A DNA stretch of 30,960 nt, from contig CAZFNI010000022.1 of assembly GCA_964520655.1 (NCBI GenBank), positions 1-30,960 of the forward strand, read 5' to 3'. Position numbers and translations under genes: made by a program. Positions 30,946-30,960 of this stretch are shown here, one piece after another. The number at the start of each line of letters is the position of its first letter. The stretch's first letter is position 1. The notes beneath the pieces were generated by a model, which had not been told where the DNA came from, did not search any database, and saw only the letters and a list, made by a program, of their open reading frames with translations. This DNA is from JACQQW01 sp964520655. GTDB taxonomy: Bacteria; Omnitrophota; Gorgyraeia; Zapsychrales; Fredricksoniimonadaceae.

Positions 30946-30960
30946 GATCTACTTCTTTTT

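Noticed and set aside
1..30960. CRISPR arrays, insertion sequences, prophage or integrase genes
   Set aside because: No direct-repeat/spacer array, no transposase or integrase motif and no terminal inverted repeats were seen; the excisionase-like HTH domains occur in bactofilin/membrane contexts, not next to an integrase.

Overview
The window is a 31 kb block of a Gram-negative-type bacterial chromosome in which every gene I can support lies on the minus strand. Genes are packed head to tail with 1-11 nt overlaps or very short gaps. Coding is moderate in G+C, with frequent GTG starts. The housekeeping set (rpmF-plsX-fabH-fabD, gatCAB, ctpA, YibQ-type deacetylase, tsaD, bactofilin, tilS, ftsH-folP-cdaA-pdxJ-acpS-nnrD) plus PMT/DUF2079 glycosyltransferases suggests an uncultured lineage of the PVC neighbourhood, most like Candidatus Omnitrophota. 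That assignment is inference from gene content and style; no rRNA is present.

Layout in transcription order (right to left). 30932-27503: ribosomal protein L32, then fatty-acid/phospholipid initiation (plsX, fabH, fabD), then gatC. 27506-24640: gatA and gatB for tRNA amidation. 24647-21370: a C-terminal processing protease, a divergent polysaccharide deacetylase and tsaD. 21353-20536: a bactofilin fused to an excisionase-type helix-turn-helix, followed by a tail-anchored protein with the same type of helix-turn-helix. 20454-20382: an elongator tRNA-Met with its own candidate promoter. 20369-17397: a small membrane protein, a lone receiver domain, an ArnT-like glycosyltransferase and a nuclease-fold secreted protein. 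17395-13326: tilS, a secreted protein made of exactly fifteen 24-residue MORN-2/YwqK repeats, and ftsH. 13324-9768: folP, cdaA, a 31-codon CdaR-like remnant, pdxJ, acpS and nnrD.

9771-1 is a glycan locus: a DUF2079 GT-C enzyme, a LegB-type 4,6-dehydratase, a sugar-1-phosphate nucleotidyltransferase, a DegT/ArnB-type aminotransferase, a methyltransferase, E1-alpha and E1-beta of a 2-oxoacid dehydrogenase, an acyltransferase of unusual architecture, an ArnC/GtrB-like polyprenyl-phosphate glycosyltransferase and the start of another methyltransferase. The acyltransferase carries a lipoyl domain and an E1/E3-binding domain joined to a left-handed beta-helix (hexapeptide) sugar acyltransferase, not to the usual E2 catalytic domain.

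The most novel proposal is that this locus makes an N- or O-acylated amino-dideoxy sugar whose acyl group comes from oxidative decarboxylation of a 2-oxo acid. The acyl group would be handed from a swinging lipoyl arm directly to the sugar, bypassing acyl-CoA. The modified sugar would then be loaded on a polyprenyl carrier (ArnC-like GT2) and transferred outside the membrane by a GT-C enzyme. Other notable points are the bactofilin/tail-anchored HTH pair, an apparent A19-U56 covariation in the tRNA elbow, the cdaR remnant, and strong enrichment of GATC throughout.
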